A stretch of DNA of 64,000 nucleotides from positions 1 to 64,000 of the forward strand of contig NZ_FRBR01000012.1 in the NCBI RefSeq assembly GCF_900142665.1, read 5' to 3'. This DNA comes from Roseovarius pacificus (GTDB lineage: Bacteria > Pseudomonadota > Alphaproteobacteria > Rhodobacterales > Rhodobacteraceae). The notes under the pieces are model-generated. The model saw nothing but the letters and a program-made list of their open reading frames with translations. It did no database searches and was not told where the DNA came from. Within the stretch, counting starts at the first letter, position 1. Each line of letters opens with the position of its first letter. The position numbers and the translations under genes are program-made. Positions 37,630 through 47,033 of this stretch are shown here, one piece after another.

Positions 37630-39030
37630 TCAGCCCACCTTGTAGGGCAGCACGTCGCGCTCGTCGGGGGTGACTTGCAAGCGGCGCTCCAATGGAGGGA
37701 CCGAGCGTTGGTGGCAGTCCGTGCGTTCGCAGATCCGGCAGGAAATTCCGATAGGTTCGAATGCACGCGCATTGGTCGGGTCCAGGTCGTCGGCATAGAC
37801 GAGGGCATCGGCGTGTTTCACCTCGCATCCCAGAGAGATGGCGAAGCGCCGCACGGGGGCACCGAAACTGCCGCCCGGCTTGCTGACGTCGCGCGCAAGG
37901 CTGATATAGCGCACGCCATCGGGCGTTTCGGCCAGTTGCCGCAGGAACCGCCCCGGCGTTTCGAACGCGCGGTGCACGTTCCACAGCGGGCAGGCTCCGC
38001 CGAAACGGGCGAATTGCAGCCGCGTGGCCGAGTGTCGTTTGGTGATCGTACCGGCCTGATCGACCCGCACGAAGAAGAACGGGATGCCCTTGGCCCCTGG
38101 ACGTTGCAGGGTGGACAGGCGGTGGCAGACCTGTTCGATCGAGGCGCCGAAGCGATTGGCGAGGATTTCCAGATCGTGGCGCGTATCCTGAGCGGCCTGA
38201 AGAAAGGCACCGTATGGCATTTGCGCCGCTCCGGCAAAGTAATTGGCCAGACCGATCTTGGCAATCGCGCGGGCGGCGTCGGATTGAAACCGCGCCAGAT
38301 CGAGCGTGGCCTCCAGCAGTTTGTCCTGTGTCAGAAGGGCCAGTTGCAACAGCATCTGGAAGGTGCGGGTTTCCGGCTCGGCCCGTGAGGACAGGTGCAG
38401 GGTTTTCGTTTCGCGGTCGAAATGGCGCAGTTTCCCGCTGTCCGATCCGGTTATGGTGATACCGAGACTGGCAAGCTTGTCGGCGGCGTGGTCACCGATC
38501 GTGCGGCCGGGCGCGGCAGAGGTGGCAAAACGTTCGGCGGCGTGATCGACGGCATCTATATAATTGTCGCAATAATGGAAGAAGTCGCGCACCTCGTCCC
38601 AGGGGCTCGGTTGGGTGCGCGCATCTTCGCGGCCCAATGCCTCGTCGAGGCTGGCCAGGCGTTCGTGTGTCTGTCGGTAGGCGCGGTGCAGTTCCAGAAA
38701 TGCGCGTGCAAAGGCCGGGGCATTCGACGCCGTCAGCCGCAGGTCGGCCAGTGGCGGCGGATCGTCGGCGAAAACCGGATCGGCCAGCGCTTCGCGCATG
38801 TCGCTGACCATGCGTTCGGCATCGCCGGTGGAAAGCTCGGTTACGTCAAAGCCGAACTCCTGCGCCAGGGCCAGAACCACGGTGGTGCTGACCGGGCGGT
38901 TGTTGTTCTCCATCTGATTCAGATAGGGCAGGGAGACGCCCAGCTTGACGGCGAAATCCTTTTGCGTCAGGCCGAGCCGCTGGCGCGTTTCGCGCAGCTT
39001 GGCCCCGGCATAAAGCTTTTGGGTGGGCAT
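37630..39030 (-). CDS. ScfR/RamB-type XRE transcriptional regulator
   Basis: The 466-residue product has an N-terminal XRE helix-turn-helix (KLRETRQRLGLTQKDFAVKLGVSLPYLNQMENNNRPVS, around residues 10-50). A long regulatory part has the ImmA-like/DUF2083 pattern (GKLRHFDRETKTLHLSSRAE, KGIPFFFVRVDQAGTITKRHS), and a C-terminal Cys-rich region reads SCRICERTDCHQR. This architecture is shared with regulators of short-chain fatty-acid and acetyl-CoA metabolism (ScfR, RamB, PrpC regulators). The ATG at 39028-39030 is used; the open frame continues 52 residues further. No target gene adjoins, so its regulon is open. Confidence 0.85.
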   Translation of the reverse strand: MPTQKLYAGAKLRETRQRLGLTQKDFAVKLGVSLPYLNQMENNNRPVSTTVVLALAQEFGFDVTELSTGDAERMVSDMREALADPVFADDPPPLADLRLTASNAPAFARAFLELHRAYRQTHERLASLDEALGREDARTQPSPWDEVRDFFHYCDNYIDAVDHAAERFATSAAPGRTIGDHAADKLASLGITITGSDSGKLRHFDRETKTLHLSSRAEPETRTFQMLLQLALLTQDKLLEATLDLARFQSDAARAIAKIGLANYFAGAAQMPYGAFLQAAQDTRHDLEILANRFGASIEQVCHRLSTLQRPGAKGIPFFFVRVDQAGTITKRHSATRLQFARFGGACPLWNVHRAFETPGRFLRQLAETPDGVRYISLARDVSKPGGSFGAPVRRFAISLGCEVKHADALVYADDLDPTNARAFEPIGISCRICERTDCHQRSVPPLERRLQVTPDERDVLPYKVG

Positions 39031-39103
39031 GGGCGTGGTCCGGGTTTGCAGATTTGCGTTCCCGGGATGGTATGTTTGCAAAGCGGGCGGCGCAAGTGCC
39101 GGA

Positions 39104-39595
39104 TCAGCGGAGCGGTGCCGCTGTGCAATCGTCCCCGCGAAAGCAACCGTGGACCTTTTCAAGCGCCGCATCGGACGGGTTGGCAAAGCCGAATCCGCCG
39201 CAGGGCGTGAGGCTGAGAAGGTAGCCGTCAGCCCCTTTTTTCAAGAAGGTCAGATAATCCGTGTCCGATGCCGCGCCCGCGCACCACGGTCCGAAACATT
39301 GGGCGTTGAGCGTGATTTTGCGGGTGAACGGGATTGTGAAACCGTCAAGTGACATGGCCTTGCCGTCGATCCGTGCGGGAATCAGCGTATCGGGCGGTGT
39401 CGCGTGCTGATTGGCCATGTCCGCCTTGGGCAAGCGCGATTCGTCGAAATCCAGCCGCCCGTGCACAACGATATAGGCCTCTTCGGCGTCGGCGGCTTCC
39501 TGATAGGTGCGCGCCACATCCGGGGGCATGCAACTGAGCGCGAATGCCGGGCCCGACAGCGCAATCAAAAGGGATATGCCAAGTGCGCGGATCAA
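39104..39595 (-). CDS. Hypothetical exported protein
   Basis: The 163-residue product has a signal peptide ([21 protein letters not shown]) and six Cys in the mature part ([38 protein letters not shown]), suggesting a periplasmic disulfide-bonded domain. I do not recognise the family. Its ATG overlaps the rppH stop by 4 bases, so it is co-expressed with rppH. The function is unknown. Confidence 0.7.
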   Translation of the reverse strand: MIRALGISLLIALSGPAFALSCMPPDVARTYQEAADAEEAYIVVHGRLDFDESRLPKADMANQHATPPDTLIPARIDGKAMSLDGFTIPFTRKITLNAQCFGPWCAGAASDTDYLTFLKKGADGYLLSLTPCGGFGFANPSDAALEKVHGCFRGDDCTAAPLR

Positions 39596-40074
39596 AGCCG
39601 GTTTCCGAACTCGGCCATAACCCGTTCATAGACGGTGCGTTTGAACGGCACGATGTTGGCGATCAGTTCAGCCGGGTCCAGCCAGCGCCATTCTGAAAAC
39701 TCGGGGTGTTCGGTTTCGATGTTCACGTCCGAATCCCGCCCGTGAAAGCGCAGCAGGAACCATTTCTGTTCCTGTCCCTTGTAGCGCCCTTTCCAGATAC
39801 GCGGCACGATGTCGTGCGGCAACTCATAAGGAATCCAGCCTTCGGTTTCGGCCTCGACCGTGACCAGGTCGGCGGGGACGCCGGTTTCTTCCCAAAGTTC
39901 GCGCAGAGCCGCATCGCGAGGGGCTTCGCCGGGGTCGATGCCGCCTTGGGGCATTTGCCAGGCGGTGATGTCCTGGTCGATCCGCTGACCGACAAAAATG
40001 CGCCCCTCGGCATTGGCCAGCATCACGCCGACACAAGGGCGATAGGGCAGGTTGGCGATATCCTGGGGAGTCAT
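39592..40074 (-). CDS. rppH: RNA pyrophosphohydrolase
   Basis: The 160-residue product is a Nudix hydrolase that removes pyrophosphate from the 5' end of transcripts, starting their decay. It shows [20 protein letters not shown] at the front and the Nudix box [20 protein letters not shown] followed by TGV. The segment [13 protein letters not shown] is typical of RppH. The hypothetical exported gene overlaps its end. A 12-bp perfect hairpin lies just upstream on the minus strand side. Confidence 0.94.
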   Translation of the reverse strand: MTPQDIANLPYRPCVGVMLANAEGRIFVGQRIDQDITAWQMPQGGIDPGEAPRDAALRELWEETGVPADLVTVEAETEGWIPYELPHDIVPRIWKGRYKGQEQKWFLLRFHGRDSDVNIETEHPEFSEWRWLDPAELIANIVPFKRTVYERVMAEFGNRL

Positions 40075-40108
40075 TTGCGTTCCGGAGCCTTATCCAGAGC
40101 TGAAATAC

Positions 40109-40136
40109 GCTGCGCCGCCCGGATGGGCGGCGCAGC
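40109..40136 (-). terminator. Terminator-like hairpin after ctpA
   Basis: GCTGCGCCGCCC (40109-40120) pairs perfectly with GGGCGGCGCAGC (40125-40136) around GGAT. It lies 13 bases beyond the ctpA stop on the minus strand, and before rppH. The following bases GTATTTC hold only a short T-run, so it may act as a weak terminator or stabilise the transcript end. Confidence 0.65.
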
Positions 40137-40148
40137 CGGTGCACGCGA

Positions 40149-41480
40149 TTATTTTTCCGGCGCAAGGGCCGTGAGGCCGGTCAGGATATCAATGGCGTAG
40201 GCCAGTTGGTAATCCTCTTCCCGCAGCTTGGCGGTTTCGTCGGCATGGGCGCGTTCTTCTTCGATCTGACGAATCTCGTCTTCGGAGAGACTGTCATTGT
40301 CGAGACTGCCGCGCAGGTCGGCCTCGAAACGGCTGGTCGGGCCGTTATCCTCTTCCTCGGTTTCCGGTGCGCGGCGAGGTTGTTCGACGACGATATCGGG
40401 CGAAATGCCGAGGGCCTGGATCGAACGGCCCGACGGGGTATAGTAACGCGCGGTCGTCAGGCGCATGGCCCCGTCGCCGCGCAGGGGCATGACCGTCTGG
40501 ACCGATCCCTTGCCGAAACTCTTGGTGCCGACGACAATCGCACGGCGGTGGTCCTGCAACGCGCCGGTCACGATTTCCGAGGCCGAGGCCGAACCGCCAT
40601 TGATAAGCACGACGATCGGTTTGCCATCGGTCAGGTCGCCCGGCGTGGCGTTGAAGCGTTCGCCATCTTCGGGATTGCGGCCACGGGTGCTGACGATCTC
40701 GCCTTTTTCAAGGAACGCGTCGGTAACCTTGATCGCCTGCGTCAGCAGACCGCCGGGGTTGTTGCGCAGGTCCAGAACGATCCCGCTGACATTTTCGGCG
40801 CCGCCGGCGGCTTCGAATTGCTCGGCAAGGCCGTTTTCGAGATTCTTGAAGGTCTGGTCGTTGAAGGTGGTGACCCGCAGAACCACGGTGTTGCGCTCGG
40901 TCCGGGCGCGCACGGCCGTCAGTTTGATCGTATCGCGAATGATCGACACATCGAACGGTTTGGTCTCGCCTTCGCGTGCGATGGTGATGACGATCTCGCT
41001 GCCGACAGGGCCGCGCATCAGATCCACCGCCTCGTCCAGGGTCAGGCCGAGGACGCTTTCGCCATCGACATGGGTGATGAAATCGCCGGCTTCGACTCCG
41101 GCATTGTCTGCCGGTGTGCCGTCAATCGGCGAGACGACCTTGACGAACCCTTCTTCCTGCGTGACCTCGATCCCGAGGCCACCGAACTCGCCGCGCGTCT
41201 GAACGCGCATGTCGTCGGCGTCGTCGGGGGACATGTAGCTGGAATGGGGGTCCAGCGAGGTCAGCATGCCATTGATGGCGGCCTCGATCAGGTCGGCTGC
41301 GTCGACCTCTTCCACATACTGCGAGCGAATCCGCTCAAAGATATCGCCGAACAAGTCCAGTTGCTCGTAGACATTGACGTTTTTCGTGGCCTCTTGCGCC
41401 AGAAGCGGCGCTGCCACCTGTGTGGTCACCACGACACCGGCCAGAGTTCCGGCGGCTGCGGCCATCAGGAATTTCTTCAT
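40149..41480 (-). CDS. ctpA: C-terminal processing protease, S41 family
   Basis: The 443-residue product has an N-terminal signal (MKKFLMAAAAGTLAGVVVTT), a PDZ domain (GGLGIEVTQEEGFVKVVSPI to VDLMRGPVGSE), and the S41 protease core. The catalytic Ser is in GGSASASEIV and the Lys in GTKSFGKGSVQTV. The tail is acidic and low-complexity, with RFEADLRGSLDN-type sequence. CtpA proteases cleave C termini of periplasmic proteins. The gene follows envC by 3 bases, and gpmI overlaps envC by 4. Confidence 0.93.
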   Translation of the reverse strand: MKKFLMAAAAGTLAGVVVTTQVAAPLLAQEATKNVNVYEQLDLFGDIFERIRSQYVEEVDAADLIEAAINGMLTSLDPHSSYMSPDDADDMRVQTRGEFGGLGIEVTQEEGFVKVVSPIDGTPADNAGVEAGDFITHVDGESVLGLTLDEAVDLMRGPVGSEIVITIAREGETKPFDVSIIRDTIKLTAVRARTERNTVVLRVTTFNDQTFKNLENGLAEQFEAAGGAENVSGIVLDLRNNPGGLLTQAIKVTDAFLEKGEIVSTRGRNPEDGERFNATPGDLTDGKPIVVLINGGSASASEIVTGALQDHRRAIVVGTKSFGKGSVQTVMPLRGDGAMRLTTARYYTPSGRSIQALGISPDIVVEQPRRAPETEEEDNGPTSRFEADLRGSLDNDSLSEDEIRQIEEERAHADETAKLREEDYQLAYAIDILTGLTALAPEK

Positions 41481-41483
41481 TGG

Positions 41484-42620
41484 TCAGTCATCCTTGTCTG
41501 TCCTGAACCACTCCAGCGGATCGACCGGAGCATTGTCTTCTCTGAGCTCTATATAGAGCGTTTCGGTTCGTCTGGCACCCGTCTCTGTGCCTGTGCCGGT
41601 CTGAACCACGTCATCACCGGCCCCGGCTCCGCCCATCAGCCCCACGGGGCTGCCGCCCGGCAGAACCTGTCCTGTCTCACCATAGACCACGTCCAACCCC
41701 GCCAGCACCAGTAAAATTCCGGTCTGCGGTTCCAGAATAATCACGTTTCCGTAATCCAGAAGCGGGCCGCGGTAACGTACCGTGGCGGCGGCGGGGGTGG
41801 TGACGAGTGCGCGGGGGCGGGCGGCCATGACGATTCCGGGGCGGACGATACCGGCGGCATCCTCTTCGCCCGCACGGCGCAGGATACTGCCCTGCACGGG
41901 CAGGGGCAGGTCGCCCTTGCGCCCGGCGATACCCGGCAGGCTGCCGGGAGCTTCGTCCACGGCGATCTGACTGAGGCCGCTGGCGAAACCCTCGAGGGTT
42001 TCGGTCGAAGCAATCAGCAGGGCCGTCCTGACCGGGTCTTCGGTAAAGCGGCGGGGCAGGTCGGTGCGGTCGGCGATGGCCTGGCTGAGGGCGGTACGCG
42101 CCTTTTGCGCGCCGTCGAGCCCCTCTTGCAACTTGCTGGCGGCGCTTTGTTGCAGCGCGCGCAGTACGCTGACCTCTTCCAGGGTGTCGCGCAAATCCTG
42201 AGCGCGCGCATCCAGCGCGGGGGCCACATCGGCCAGGATCATGGCCGAGCGGGCGGTGCCCACCGGCCCCGACGGATGCAGCAAGAGAACCGGGGCGGGT
42301 GTATCCCCGATGCCCATCAGGACACCTAGGAACTGCGCCACCTCATCTTCGCGCGACTGCAATTCGCGGCTGAGGGTCTGCTCACGGATCGCGGCGCGGC
42401 GCAGCCCCTCGCGCATGGCCTGAAGACCGTCTTCGTAGGCGTGGACGGTTTCGGACAGGGCCTTGACCCGGTTGCGCGCGCTTTTGGCACTGCTCAGCAT
42501 TTCGCCCGCGCGGGTAAGACGGTCGGCGGCAGTCCGCGCATCGGCGGCGGGATCGGGGCTTTGGGCCAGGGCCGTGGCCGCCCACAGGCAGGACGATATG
42601 ACCGCCGCCGCCAGCCTCAT
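41484..42620 (-). CDS. EnvC/M23-like murein hydrolase activator, degenerate active site
   Basis: The 378-residue product has a signal peptide (MRLAAAVISSCLWAATALA), an extended helical coiled-coil part (RTAADRLTRAGEML to about residue 190) and a C-terminal LytM-like domain with LLDYGNVIILEPQTGILLVL. The zinc-binding residues of M23 peptidases (H...D and HxH) are absent, as in EnvC and NlpD, which activate amidases instead of cutting peptidoglycan. It is overlapped by gpmI and followed by ctpA, a grouping common in alphaproteobacteria. Its partner amidase is not in the window. Confidence 0.85.
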   Translation of the reverse strand: MRLAAAVISSCLWAATALAQSPDPAADARTAADRLTRAGEMLSSAKSARNRVKALSETVHAYEDGLQAMREGLRRAAIREQTLSRELQSREDEVAQFLGVLMGIGDTPAPVLLLHPSGPVGTARSAMILADVAPALDARAQDLRDTLEEVSVLRALQQSAASKLQEGLDGAQKARTALSQAIADRTDLPRRFTEDPVRTALLIASTETLEGFASGLSQIAVDEAPGSLPGIAGRKGDLPLPVQGSILRRAGEEDAAGIVRPGIVMAARPRALVTTPAAATVRYRGPLLDYGNVIILEPQTGILLVLAGLDVVYGETGQVLPGGSPVGLMGGAGAGDDVVQTGTGTETGARRTETLYIELREDNAPVDPLEWFRTDKDD

Positions 42621-44134
42621 GCGATCAGGCTTTCTCCGGTCATTTCGCTGGGTCGCGGCAGCCCCATCAGTTCCAGCAGGGTCGGCGCCAGATCGGCCAG
42701 CCGCCCCGGTTTGAGTTGAACATCATCAGGGCCACCCACCAGAATGACCGGAACCGGGTTCAGCGTATGCGCCGTATGCGGGCCGCCCGTTTCGGGATCG
42801 ACCATGACCTCGCAATTGCCATGGTCGGCGGTGACGATCATCGCACCGCCTTTTTTCTCAAGCGCGTCAATCACTTGCCCCAGCCCCTTGTCGACGGCTT
42901 CGCAGGCGGTCATGGCGGCGCGCAGATCGCCGGTATGCCCGACCATGTCGGGGTTGGCGTAGTTCACCACGATCAGATCATAGCCCTCCTCGATGGCGGC
43001 CACGAAATGTTGCGTGACCTCGTCGGCGCTCATTTCGGGCTGAAGGTCGTAGGTCGCGACCTTGGGCGAGGGGGCCATGTAGCGGTCTTCACCGGGCTCG
43101 GGGTCTTCCTTGCCGCCGTTCAGGAAAAAGGTGACATGCGGATATTTCTCGGTTTCGGCCAGATGAAATTGCCGCTTGCCGTGTTTGGCCACCCATTCGC
43201 CGAGGGTGTTGACGATTTCCCGCGCGGGAAAGACCGTGTCCATATAGGCATTGTGGGCGTCGGAATATTCCACCATCCCCAGCAGTTCCGCCCATTTCGG
43301 GCGTGTGCCCGTCTCAAAGGCGTCAAAGGCCGGATCGCCGATGGCCGACAGGATTTCACGCGCCCTGTCTGCCCGGAAATTAAGGCAGAAAAAGCCGTCC
43401 CCGTCCCTGGCGCCGGTATAGTCGCCGATTACCGTGGGGGTCACGAACTCGTCGGTTTCGGAGCGGGCATAGGCGTTGGTCACGGCGATGCGCGCGGTTC
43501 TGGCGTGGGGGGCATTAGCGTGGATCATGGCCTCGAAGGCCTCTTGCACGCGATCCCAGCGATTGTCGCGGTCCATGGCGAAATAGCGCCCGCAGACAGT
43601 GGTGATCTCGATGTTGCCGTGCAGCGCGCTTTCGAGCCGTTCCAGATAACCGCGGGCGGATTTGGGCAAGACGTCGCGCCCGTCGGTAATGGCGTGCAGC
43701 GCCACGGGCACGCCGGCATCGGCAATGACGCGGGCGGCGGCGAGAACGTGATCGAGATGCCCGTGCACCCCGCCGTCCGAGATCACCCCCATCAGATGCG
43801 CCGTGCCGCCGGTGGATTTCAGGCCAGCAATGAAATCCTGCAACGATTTGTTTTTGCTGAAACTTCCGTCCTCTATCGCAAGGTCGATCTGGCCCAGGTC
43901 CATCGCCACCACGCGGCCTGCGCCGATATTGGTATGGCCCACTTCGGAATTGCCCATCTGCCCCGAGGGCAGGCCCACATCGGGGCCATGGGTGATCAGG
44001 GTGGCGTGCGGGCAGGTGGACCAGATCCGGTCGAAATTCGGCGTGTCGGCCAGGGCGGGGGCGTTGGCGGCGGTTTGCTCGGACAGGCCCCAACCATCGA
44101 GAATGCACAAGACAACGGGGATCGGGGTGGTCAT
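42617..44134 (-). CDS. gpmI: 2,3-bisphosphoglycerate-independent phosphoglycerate mutase
   Basis: The 505-residue product converts 3-phosphoglycerate to 2-phosphoglycerate in glycolysis and gluconeogenesis, with two manganese ions. It shows VVLCILDGWGLSEQTAANAP near the start, the phosphorylated Ser63 in GQMGNSEVGHTNIGAGR, and the metal-binding MIVTADHGNCEVMVD and HTAHTLNPVPVILVG at the end. The start codon lies at 44132-44134. It heads gpmI-envC-ctpA on the minus strand and is divergent from lepB. Confidence 0.96.
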   Translation of the reverse strand: MTTPIPVVLCILDGWGLSEQTAANAPALADTPNFDRIWSTCPHATLITHGPDVGLPSGQMGNSEVGHTNIGAGRVVAMDLGQIDLAIEDGSFSKNKSLQDFIAGLKSTGGTAHLMGVISDGGVHGHLDHVLAAARVIADAGVPVALHAITDGRDVLPKSARGYLERLESALHGNIEITTVCGRYFAMDRDNRWDRVQEAFEAMIHANAPHARTARIAVTNAYARSETDEFVTPTVIGDYTGARDGDGFFCLNFRADRAREILSAIGDPAFDAFETGTRPKWAELLGMVEYSDAHNAYMDTVFPAREIVNTLGEWVAKHGKRQFHLAETEKYPHVTFFLNGGKEDPEPGEDRYMAPSPKVATYDLQPEMSADEVTQHFVAAIEEGYDLIVVNYANPDMVGHTGDLRAAMTACEAVDKGLGQVIDALEKKGGAMIVTADHGNCEVMVDPETGGPHTAHTLNPVPVILVGGPDDVQLKPGRLADLAPTLLELMGLPRPSEMTGESLIA

Positions 44135-44430
44135 GGTCTGCTCCTGCCTGGTTGGGGGCGTTCTAGCGTTTTGCGGCGGCGGGGTGAAGCGTTGAAACGG
44201 GTCGCGTCACGCGAATCGGGGGCAAACCTTTGGTTAACAAGCGAAACCCCTGTTCGGCATCGCGTCGGTATGACGTCGGTATCGCGTCGGTACCGGGCAC
44301 CGGCCGGGACAAGGTTAACAGTGCGCGCGCCCAAATGCGGGCGGAATGGCGGCAATGCCGCGCCGCCGCGGCTTGACTCCCCGACGCCTGCACCGCATGA
44401 AGCCCCCGGACGCCAAGCAGCGGAGGGCCC
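44135..44430. other. Divergent intergenic region gpmI / lepB
   Basis: The 296-base region carries a three-copy 11-bp tandem repeat at 44263-44295 and two copies of GGTTAACA (44232-44239 and 44313-44320) placed on either side of it. Promoters for gpmI and lepB should lie here. No gene is apparent. Confidence 0.55.
44263..44295. repeat. Three 11-bp tandem repeats upstream of lepB
   Basis: CGTCGGTATGA, CGTCGGTATCG and CGTCGGTACCG follow one another directly. The spacing of 11 bases matches about one helical turn of DNA, so protein would see the same side repeatedly. It lies about 140 bases before lepB, flanked by GGTTAACA copies. A role in binding a regulator is possible but not shown. Confidence 0.65.
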
Positions 44431-45267
44431 ATGGCCAGCGAAGCCAAATCCAAAAGCGCGATCTGGGAAACCGTCAAGACGGTCTTCTGGGCCCTGGTGC
44501 TCGCGGGAATTTTCCGCACCATCTTTTTCCAGCCCTTCTGGATTCCGTCCGGGTCGATGAAGGACACGTTGCTGATCGGGGATTTCCTGTTCGTCAACAA
44601 GATGGCCTACGGCTATTCCTATGCGTCCTGCCCTTCGGTCAGGATTCCTGCACTGGGCCTCGATATCGACGCGCAGGATATTTGCGGGTTTCTGGACGGT
44701 GACAACAGCCGCCTGATGGGGGGCGAGCCCGAGCGCGGCGACATCATCGTGTTCCGCCACCCGGTTACCGGCGCGGATTTCATCAAGCGCCTGATCGGCC
44801 TCCCCGGCGACACGGTGCAGATGCGCAGCGGCGTGCTGTATCTGAATGGCGAGCCGGTCGAGGTGGAACCGGCGGGCACCTTCGAGGAAGAATTCGCCCC
44901 ACAAGGGCCGATGGGTATCCGTCCGCGCTGTGAAAACGGGGTGGTCGGCATGGGCGGCACCTGCATCAAGTCGCGCTTTGTCGAAACGCTGCCAGGCGGA
45001 AGATCGCACAGTATCCTGAATATCGGCCAGCAACGATCGGACGATACAGGGGTCTATACGGTTCCCGAAGGGCATTATTTCTTCATGGGGGACAACCGTG
45101 ACAATTCCACCGATTCGCGCTTTCCGCAGGCGGTGGGCGGTGTTGGCTTCGTTCCTTACGAAAACCTGATCGGGCGCGCCGGACGGGTTCTGTTTTCCTC
45201 GGCCGGGCGTTCGATGCTGTTCTTCTGGACATGGCGCAGCGACCGGTTCTTCGAGAAGCTCGACTGA
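44431..45267 (+). CDS. lepB: Signal peptidase I
   Basis: The 278-residue product cleaves signal peptides from exported proteins. After one N-terminal membrane helix (residues about 17-33), the catalytic Ser42 lies in [16 protein letters not shown], and the general base Lys119 lies in [32 protein letters not shown] is the box E region. Its length is normal for alphaproteobacteria. GGAGGG lies just before the ATG. It is the first gene of lepB-rnc-era-DUF1491-recO, a conserved alphaproteobacterial order. Confidence 0.96.
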   Translation: MASEAKSKSAIWETVKTVFWALVLAGIFRTIFFQPFWIPSGSMKDTLLIGDFLFVNKMAYGYSYASCPSVRIPALGLDIDAQDICGFLDGDNSRLMGGEPERGDIIVFRHPVTGADFIKRLIGLPGDTVQMRSGVLYLNGEPVEVEPAGTFEEEFAPQGPMGIRPRCENGVVGMGGTCIKSRFVETLPGGRSHSILNIGQQRSDDTGVYTVPEGHYFFMGDNRDNSTDSRFPQAVGGVGFVPYENLIGRAGRVLFSSAGRSMLFFWTWRSDRFFEKLD

Positions 45268-45277
45268 GGCCGCGACG

Positions 45278-45961
45278 ATGAAGCTGTCGGGCGAGCTGAA
45301 GGCGTTCGAGGGGCGGTTGGGCCACCGTTTCGCGCAGCCCGCGCTTCTGGTGCGGGCAGTGACGCATTCCTCGATGGCCTCGCCCACGCGCGACGACAAC
45401 CAGCGGCTGGAATTCCTGGGCGACAGGGTGCTGGGGCTGGTGATGGCCGAGGCATTGCTGGAACGTGACCCGTCGGCGGAAGAGGGGCAACTGGCCCCGC
45501 GTTTCAATGCCCTTGTGCGCAAGGAAGCCTGCGCCGACGTGGCGCGCGAGATCGACCTGGGGGCCGTTCTGAAACTGGGCCGCTCCGAGATGCTGTCGGG
45601 CGGACGGCGCAAACAGGCGCTGTTGGGCGATGCGATGGAGGCGGTGATTGCCGCCGTGTATCGCGATGCGGGCTTCGAGGCGGCGAAGCAGATGGTGCTG
45701 CGCCTGTGGGGCAGCCGGATCGACAAGGTCAAGGACGATGCCCGCGACGCCAAGACCGCGTTGCAGGAATGGGCGCAGGCGCGCGGCCTGCCGCCGCCCG
45801 CCTATGTGGAAACCGCCCGGTCGGGGCCGGATCACGCGCCGAAATTCACCATCGAGGCGCGGTTGGAGAACGGCGCGTGCGAAAGCGCGCAGGCCGGCTC
45901 GAAACGTCAGGCCGAGCAGGCTGCGGCCAAGGCGCTGCTGGCGCGGGTCGAGGCGGGCTGA
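45278..45961 (+). CDS. rnc: Ribonuclease III
   Basis: The 227-residue product cleaves double-stranded RNA, including rRNA precursors. It has the RNase III signature [16 protein letters not shown], the second acidic motif [16 protein letters not shown], and a C-terminal double-stranded-RNA-binding domain ([31 protein letters not shown]). It starts 10 bases after lepB and has a GC-rich repeat after its stop. Confidence 0.96.
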   Translation: MKLSGELKAFEGRLGHRFAQPALLVRAVTHSSMASPTRDDNQRLEFLGDRVLGLVMAEALLERDPSAEEGQLAPRFNALVRKEACADVAREIDLGAVLKLGRSEMLSGGRRKQALLGDAMEAVIAAVYRDAGFEAAKQMVLRLWGSRIDKVKDDARDAKTALQEWAQARGLPPPAYVETARSGPDHAPKFTIEARLENGACESAQAGSKRQAEQAAAKALLARVEAG

Positions 45962-46004
45962 GGTTTTGTGAGCAAAATGTGCGCTGCGCGCGCCGGTTTG
46001 TTTG

Positions 46005-46060
46005 TTGAGGGGTTTCACCCCTCAAACTCCCCAGGATATTTTCGGCAAGAAGAAGAGGGG
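46005..46060. repeat. Hairpin repeat, copy C, between rnc and era
   Basis: A perfect hairpin TTGAGGGG-TTTCA-CCCCTCAA (46005-46025) is followed by CTCCCCAGGATATTTTCG and GCAAGAAGAAGAGGGG. The last part is the same tail as in copies A and B, but with only one hairpin, of different sequence. It separates rnc from era within the gene run. Confidence 0.7.
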
Positions 46061-46122
46061 TTCTGGCGATGAGCCCGGTTTTGGGCTAGGGCAGTGGGAT
46101 CGACAGACGGGAACAGCAGATC

Positions 46123-47031
46123 ATGACCACACGCGCCGGATTCATCGCCCTGATCGGGGAGCCCAATGCGGGCAAGTCCACCTTGCTCAATCGTATGGTG
46201 GGCGCGAAGGTGAGCATCGTGACCCACAAGGTGCAGACGACGCGCGCGCGCATTCGCGGCGTGGCGTTGGAGGGGGAGAGCCAGCTGGTATTCGTCGACA
46301 CGCCCGGCCTGTTCCGCCCGCGCCGTCGGCTTGACCGGGCGATGGTGGCCGCCGCCTGGGGCGGGGCCGCGGATGCCGATATCATCGTTCTGCTCGTCGA
46401 GGCGCATCGCGGCATTACCGAAGGGGTGGAGCGGATTCTGGAAGGTCTGGGCGAGGTCGGGAAGGGCCGCAAGGTGGCGCTTGCGATCAACAAGATCGAC
46501 CGGGTGAAATCCGAGGTGTTGCTGGGGCTGTCGGCGGAGTTGAATGAACGGTTCGGGTTCGAGCGGACCTTCATGATTTCCGCCGAGAAGGGGCACGGGG
46601 TGGACGATCTGCGCCAGTGGCTGGCCGGTGAGTTGCCGGAGGGGCCGTGGCTTTATCCGGAGGATCAGATCGCCGATCTGCCGATGCGGATGATTGCTGC
46701 GGAGATGACCCGCGAAAAGCTGACGCTGCGGCTGCATCAGGAATTGCCCTATCAGCTGACGGTCGAGACCGAAGCCTGGGAAGAGCGCAAGGACGGGTCG
46801 GCCCGGATCGACCAGATCGTCTATGTCGCGCGGGACGGTCACAAGGGGATCATCCTTGGTAAGGGCGGCGAGACGATCAAGGCGGTCGGCAAGGCCGCGC
46901 GCGAGGAGCTGGAAGAGTTTCTTGGCCGCAAGGTGCATCTGTTTTTGCAGGTCAAGGTGCGGCCCGGATGGCTGGATGAAGCCGAGCGGTATTCCGAGAT
47001 GGGGCTGGATTTCCGCGACGGGAACGACTGA
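46123..47031 (+). CDS. era: GTPase Era
   Basis: The 302-residue product binds GTP and 16S rRNA and helps 30S subunit assembly. The G1 loop is GEPNAGKSTLL, switch region TTRARIRGVAL, G3 region VDTPGLFRP, and G4 INKID. The C-terminal KH domain, for RNA binding, reads HKGIILGKGGETIKAVGKAA. Length is normal. A DUF1491 gene starts 2 bases after its stop. Confidence 0.97.
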   Translation: MTTRAGFIALIGEPNAGKSTLLNRMVGAKVSIVTHKVQTTRARIRGVALEGESQLVFVDTPGLFRPRRRLDRAMVAAAWGGAADADIIVLLVEAHRGITEGVERILEGLGEVGKGRKVALAINKIDRVKSEVLLGLSAELNERFGFERTFMISAEKGHGVDDLRQWLAGELPEGPWLYPEDQIADLPMRMIAAEMTREKLTLRLHQELPYQLTVETEAWEERKDGSARIDQIVYVARDGHKGIILGKGGETIKAVGKAAREELEEFLGRKVHLFLQVKVRPGWLDEAERYSEMGLDFRDGND

Positions 47032-47033
47032 AC

